Source: Marsupella aquatica (taxonomy: Eukaryota; Marchantiophyta). From it: a stretch of DNA of 64,000 bases. The DNA lies in NCBI GenBank assembly GCA_973895155.1, contig OZ316897.1:18228001-18292000 (forward strand), written 5' to 3'. Positions 58,750 to 64,000 of the stretch are shown here, piece after piece (the first letter of the stretch is position 1; each line of letters begins with the position of its first letter). The translations under genes and the position numbers were made by a program. The notes beneath the pieces were generated by a model that saw only the letters and a list, made by a program, of their open reading frames with translations, was not told the origin of the DNA and made no database searches.

Positions 58750-60300
58750 ACATGAATTCTTCATGATGGAAACATCTTTGAGATATTATTCTCATCTACT
58801 TTAGCCAACATGTTGTCCGTGTTGATTCTATTTTCAGATGTCTGAATGTTGAACTGCGAGTGGAACTCCCTGGGGTACTTCCAGGAATATGTTCCGGAGT
58901 TTAGGGCACAGTAAAATTCTTCTATAGTAAAGAACGAGTTCAGATCAGTTTCACAGATTCTGTTCTAAAAACGTGTGGTGCCGTGTGCCGTGAGTTGCCC
59001 AGCTTCTTTCCGGGGTTGTGTCTTGGGATCTTTTAAATAGACGATTGACTGTGAAGGGACATGTCCTCAAGTTAAAAGTTTCCTGAAGCTAACACCTGTT
59101 TTTAAAACTGCAATCCGAATGGAGAATTGCTAGGAATATTGAGCAGACGGTAGCTGAAGAAATTATAGTATCTAGACCAATTACAGGACAAGATGCTACT
59201 GCAATGGTCCCTTCTGGGTCGGTTCCAGTCAGAAAACTTAATCACTCTCGAGTTGTGTTCTGGTTTTCAAATACATGATTGAGGATCAAGTTACATGTCC
59301 TCTGACTGATTTAATGTATTGGAGCAGCTTACACCATTGTCAAAAACAAAATACTACTGGACTACGATTGCGAAGTAGGCAGTGGACTGTTTGGCAGAAT
59401 CATTTCTCCATTGTAGTTTGTTTGGCCCTTTCTAGTAAATTGGTCCTTTCCCGCTGAAAGAAAACACAAGGTAATCAAGCATTGAGATTAGAAAGCTGCC
59501 ATTATCCAATCGAACCCAGTTTGTTGATAGTGAAATACTGTACGTGACCTGTCTTCGAGCCTGTCTTGACAAGGGTGGCTTGTTTCAGGACCTTGTAAGA
59601 CTTATCAAGGGTGATTTTCATTGTTTTCTGAACCAATGTAATGGTCTGGAGTGGTTCCCACCCTAAACACTTGTCTGCGTGGGGACCATGGGCAGCCTTC
59701 GGCGGGATCGGATTTTATAGAGTAAACTTGGACAGTTGAATGGAATCTGACAGTTTGCACTCGGCAAGAATCCCAGGTCAAAATTAGGCTTTCAAATGAT
59801 GGTAAACGTGCTCGAGTTTTTCTCCCACATTTACAAATACCCTACCATTTAAGATAATCGGTGAAAAAGCCTCCATGAACCTCGATGTTTGCAAAATTCT
59901 TCCATTCCGCTGACAGGCACAACTCTCGTGGACCCCCATGAAACATCACGCTTTAATCACCTGACTGAAAACTAGCAAATGGAGTGAACCCTGCTCCTTG
60001 GAATCAACGCCGCCCCATGCTTGGTCTCGATTTCCTTGCTATCTTGTTGGCTACATCACCCTCTATCCTGTCAAAATGTAAATGGATTTTCGGTGACGTA
60101 AGCAGCGGGATAATGCTTGCATCATCTCAGCCTCAAATAGCTTTTATCATCAAGAATGAGCAGCAAAACTTGATTGCACATATCCATTACCAGGTCTCGT
60201 TCATTGCATCATTCTTCCCAACAATTGATACTTCCTATTGTTCTACTGGTGAACTCATCCGGTTTTTAGGGACTTTGATTGATGAAGTTCACATAAGATG
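58750..60300. repeat. Right-hand mosaic, part 2 (copy of 9.35-11.08 kb)
   Basis: It is a direct copy of 9353-11080 with deletions. The best-preserved portion (59590-60300) keeps an open frame through about 60050-60300, as in the left copy (STGELIR and neighbours), with an unknown protein family. Confidence 0.6.
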
Positions 60301-60380
60301 GAGACAAGTTGCTGCCATTATCCAGTTGAATCGAGTTTGATATTAACATTGATTCGGTGATGAGTGATAGTGCAATACGT

Positions 60381-63117
60381 GATTGCCGCGAGCCATCTTC
60401 AGGGGAATGAGCAGAAGTGGCTGCGACCAGATGGACGGTGATGGGTATGGCATTTCACGTCATGAATGACAGTTGGGGGTTCACACGGTCTTCAGAACCG
60501 GTGTGTAGCCAGGTGGTAGCGATATGGCGGCCCCCAAGGGAAGTCTGACAGGCGCTGTCCCTTTTGCATTTCAAAGTGAGCAGGAACTAAGGGAACAGAT
60601 TAGCTCAGAGTTGAAAAACTTTGGTTCTTTAGATACATGCTGCCACGGCCCATTTGAACAAGTGTAGAGGTATCGAAAAGGCCCGACAGCTTTCACAATA
60701 GGACAGTGAGTTTGAGACTTACTTGAGGTGTTAAACAAAATCTCTTTCGGGCACTATCATTGGATTGTTTGTTATTTCTTGTGCACGCACTGTCATGGAG
60801 ATTATCGTAACAATCCTTCTTCTCCAGACCCCTGTTCTTACTCCACAACAGAGTTGTCACTCGTAGAGGAAAAGTTCAACCTGGGAACAGGGAGCTAGCT
60901 TGCACAAGGATTCAATATACGCAACCATCATCTACTGAGCCTGCTGAGGTTGTTTGGTTTGGAAAGATATCCTCCTGCAAGAGTAGATTTATTTCCATGA
61001 GAGAAGATCGATAAATCTTCTTGCACATATGATTTGTAACTTAAAAGGTTTACTAGAGATTAAACTTTCTTCATATATGTTCGAAGAAATCATTTCTTTA
61101 TTCTCGAACAGGTCACCATCAGAATCAGATCCTTAAACCAGAGTGGAATCGGTTCTAGGACAAGGAGTTCGGTGTATTTTCCTTTCATAGCGCTTGGCAA
61201 CTGTGTATGGCATAGAGAGACGGCCTTTCCTAATTGGCTAGAACTTATGTATACGTATAAGGTGTCTACCGAGGTTGGCTACATATAGCATTGACAACGT
61301 AGCTCCTGGACTAAATCGCCAGGCCTTTTTTGACGTTAAGAATTTTCGTGTAAAGATATAACAGTCTCCTTCTCCTCAACAAAGATTAGACAATCCTCTT
61401 GCTGAAAGGACTTTCTGCTTTGGTCCCTTGAATCGAAATTAACAACATTATATTTTTGTCATTCGCTAAACTTTGACATTCATCGAGTTGACTAATTCTC
61501 AAATTGATCAGATTCGTGTGGTGCGAGGTAAAGTCATGGTACTCCTCGAGCTCACTTTTTTCCTTGTCTTCCTGCTTCTATTGCTCTCAAGTGCTCCTTC
61601 GGGGCCCGATTGACTTCCAAATACGTGCGTTCTTGCACCATACTATCCTGTTGCATTCACGCCTTGGTCCTTTCTGTCCATGAGACTCGAACTGGTGAAG
61701 GACTATCTAAAAAGTACCTACCTGGACACTCCCAAGAGAACTATTGCGGACTGGCGCTGGAAGTAAGGTCATGTCAGTTTAGTAGGAACAAGATCGTTGT
61801 CGTCCACTGACAAGGGCAATGAGTTGGTCGACCTTTTTGAGATTTCTATTGGTACCACCAAACCGAGTTTGCTAGTGTCTGTTGGATCATTTGGTCACGG
61901 AAATAAAGAAAATCTTGTGGACAGCTTCCCTTCGTCGTTATCCATGCCAAGCATTGTGTATATCCAAGGTGCTGAACTGTTTGTGTGTCAGGAGATAATC
62001 GGTGGAGCTTCTTGGTGAGATAGCAATTACTGACCTCTCCAGGTGGTCTGGCCCCGATGTAACCACTAAACCCGCGATGGATTTTTTGCATCCGTTCTGG
62101 AGGAAGCAAACTCTGGCTGGAATGAATGATTTACCACGACATAAGATTGTGTGGAACAATTCAGCATTGGTATTAGCAGCTCATTGTAACAAGGGACTCC
62201 AATCCCAGCATCAATATATTGACGTTTATCTAGTCGACTACTGTGACAATTGTGTCCAGGCCTGTGTACAAGTGCTGCCAAATTGTACAAATTGATTCGC
62301 AAAGATTGGACAACAAATGTTGAACTTGTTAAAGCAGGGATTACTTAGACTGCCCAACACGGTGCCTTGAGCAAGAGACTTTTCAAGTTGCATGAAACAG
62401 AATGATGAAGATAGATTTAGATTGGTTCCTGGACATTTCTCTTTTCCACCCCAAGAAGTTGGGTAGTCCAACTTATCCAAGCGTCTCCCGTCTCTGTATA
62501 TCGTTGGGGCTCTGTCAGATGCATCTATTAGCCAAAATGGTACAAAAGAATCGGAGACTATTGTAAGTTGAACGATGGTTATCATAATATAGTATAGAAA
62601 TTAAATGATGAGGGAGCCTGGATAGTCAACTTTTGGGATCGATATCATTGATCATTTTTTTAAGCAAGAATGCGAACGTTAACTGAAGTGCGGAGCTTCA
62701 GGTTACAGATCTGAACAACAATGCAGTGCCGCTTTATGGGTGTTACTTGTGCACTTGGTGTTACCTCAGAAGAACTGGATGAATGATTATCAGAGAGTAA
62801 TTAATATAATACGTGGGTTCAACACTTGCCGTCTTTGAAATCATTTTACATCGTTCTCACATTCAGAGCGTTGTTTTTTTTACATGAGAGATTGACTCTG
62901 GTGTCGAGTCATTGCACTGGACGTATATTAATTGGGAACATTTCGTTCGTGCTACGGATCCTCTGGTGGACGATACTGATTTATCATGGAAAGGCAACTG
63001 AATCGGAGCCTTGAGTCTCTCCGTGAGACTCCAAACTCGTTTAGTTCTCTTTGCCTGTTAGTTTGAGGTATGAAATAGCAGGAAAGAGTCTGTCATGCAT
63101 GATGCCACACGAACGCG
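60381..63117. repeat. Right-hand mosaic, part 3 (recent copy of 14.2-16.95 kb)
   Basis: It is nearly identical to 14209-16950. Decayed exon-like stretches lie at about 61640-61800, 61797-62018 (DKGNELVDLFEISIGTTKPS), 62080-62295 and 62421-62562. Of the two copies this one keeps the second stretch in a longer open frame. Confidence 0.75.
62421..62562 (+). pseudogene. Exon-like piece of an unknown gene, copy 3
   Basis: It is the same 142-nt segment as 37665-37806, with a TTTAG acceptor and a GTAAGT donor retained and the frame open (LDISLFHPKKLGSPTYPSVS). About 180 bp downstream, the second stretch carries TGA after DE, as in copy 1. Product unknown. Confidence 0.45.
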
Positions 63118-63145
63118 ACGTCTCTCAGCAGCAAAGACTGAAGTG

Positions 63146-64000
63146 AGTTTGAGACTTACTTGCGGTCTTAAACAAAATATCTTTGCGGCACTATCTTTGG
63201 TTATATCTTTGCAATTCATTCTTCTGCACGCACTGTCATGGAGATTATCGTGTAAATCCTTATTGTTCAGACCCCTGTTCACTCTTTTTTGCTCCACAAC
63301 AGACACTCCTAGAGAAAAAGGTTGATGGTGAGAAGAGAAAACTGGCTTGTACGAGGATTTAATACTCCCAAACATCGTCTACTTAGCCTGTGCAAATTGT
63401 TCGGTTTGGAAACTGTTATGGTCGCTCAAATCGAAGTTAAGAACATTATATTTTTGTCATTTGCTAAACTTTGACATTCATCAAGTTGGAATCCTAAGTC
63501 GCTGATGATGTCACGGCAGTTGCTTGTTGCATCTGTCCCGGTGTTACAAAACAAGGATCCGGCCTCATCGGACATTAGAGATGTCATCTTGGACAATTGA
63601 AGACCTGCTCTCAATTGCTCGACTGCTGGACTTTCAAATGTACTAGTGCGCGTCAATCAGGAAAGCAGTAACAAACGCAACAAATTCTCTGGAAGTGCTA
63701 TGATGCATGCCTACCATATAGTTGCGCATCTGTTTTTCGACAACTGTCATCCGCTTTGAGAACAACTGATATGACTTCTTCCTCGAGTCTTCAATACGTA
63801 GAGAGCTGAGCACATGATATTTAGGCGAAAAGCTTCCATAAGACATGTTTTACAAGATAGTCACATGCATAAGGGCGGGCAACCAATGTAGTAATAATTT
63901 TACAAGTAAATAAAATTTTCACTCTGAGGAAAGTGATTGTCTATCTCTTCGTTAACCAATCGTGACCTTTCTATTCGACAAGTGACAATTGTTTGATTGA
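63146..64000. repeat. Copy of 57.28-58.14 kb, running off the window
   Basis: It is nearly identical to 57277-58140, starting at TGAGACTTACTTGCGGTCTT, so a direct duplication with about 5.87 kb spacing. It continues beyond the right edge of the window. Confidence 0.8.

Overview
This window looks like nuclear DNA from a land plant. The genes have GT-AG introns, and the rest is decayed transposons (PIF/Harbinger, hAT MITE, LINE, an LTR-type insertion) and large diverged duplications. There are no operons, ribosome-binding sites or bacterial features. The LRR-Roc-COR (Roco) genes and the plant-type short-chain reductase fit a plant, perhaps a non-flowering one, but the species cannot be told from the sequence alone.

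Left third (1-28.3 kb). Two Roco genes lie about 18.9 kb apart in the same orientation, inside a duplicated unit that includes about 1.5 kb of upstream DNA. The right copy (20471-26286) is intact: three exons that join in frame into a 1616-residue protein. The left copy (1610-6444) carries a nonsense codon, a different C-terminal region and a hAT-type MITE in intron 1. Two small Roco exon relics (1-68 and 27243-27338) suggest a once larger cluster. Between and beyond the genes lies a mosaic of duplicated, mostly non-coding blocks that reappears, rearranged, at 56-64 kb.

Middle (28.3-40.5 kb). On the minus strand I reconstruct a multi-exon gene that joins an SbcD/MRE11-like metallophosphoesterase to the start of an SbcC/RAD50-like ATPase. 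It is broken. Exons 4 and 5 occur twice, on either side of about 7 kb that holds a LINE fragment, an unidentified repeat, a frameshifted short-chain dehydrogenase/reductase and exon-like pieces of an unknown gene. Both copies of exon 5 share a 1-nt frameshift. Exon 10 stops at the edge of an inverted repeat block.

Right third (40.7-64 kb). A polypurine minisatellite (40.8-42.4 kb) is followed by a dead PIF/Harbinger transposon (about 43.6-51.9 kb) with a transposase and a divergent trihelix-type DNA-binding gene. A 3.8-kb LTR-type element with a 5-bp target duplication has inserted into the last codons of the transposase. Next come a 2.6-kb second copy of the 31-33.6 kb repeat and then the second copy of the left-hand mosaic, up to the window end.

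Only the Roco gene at 20471-26286 appears able to encode a full-length protein. The most notable item is the SbcD-SbcC-like fusion gene and how it was broken.
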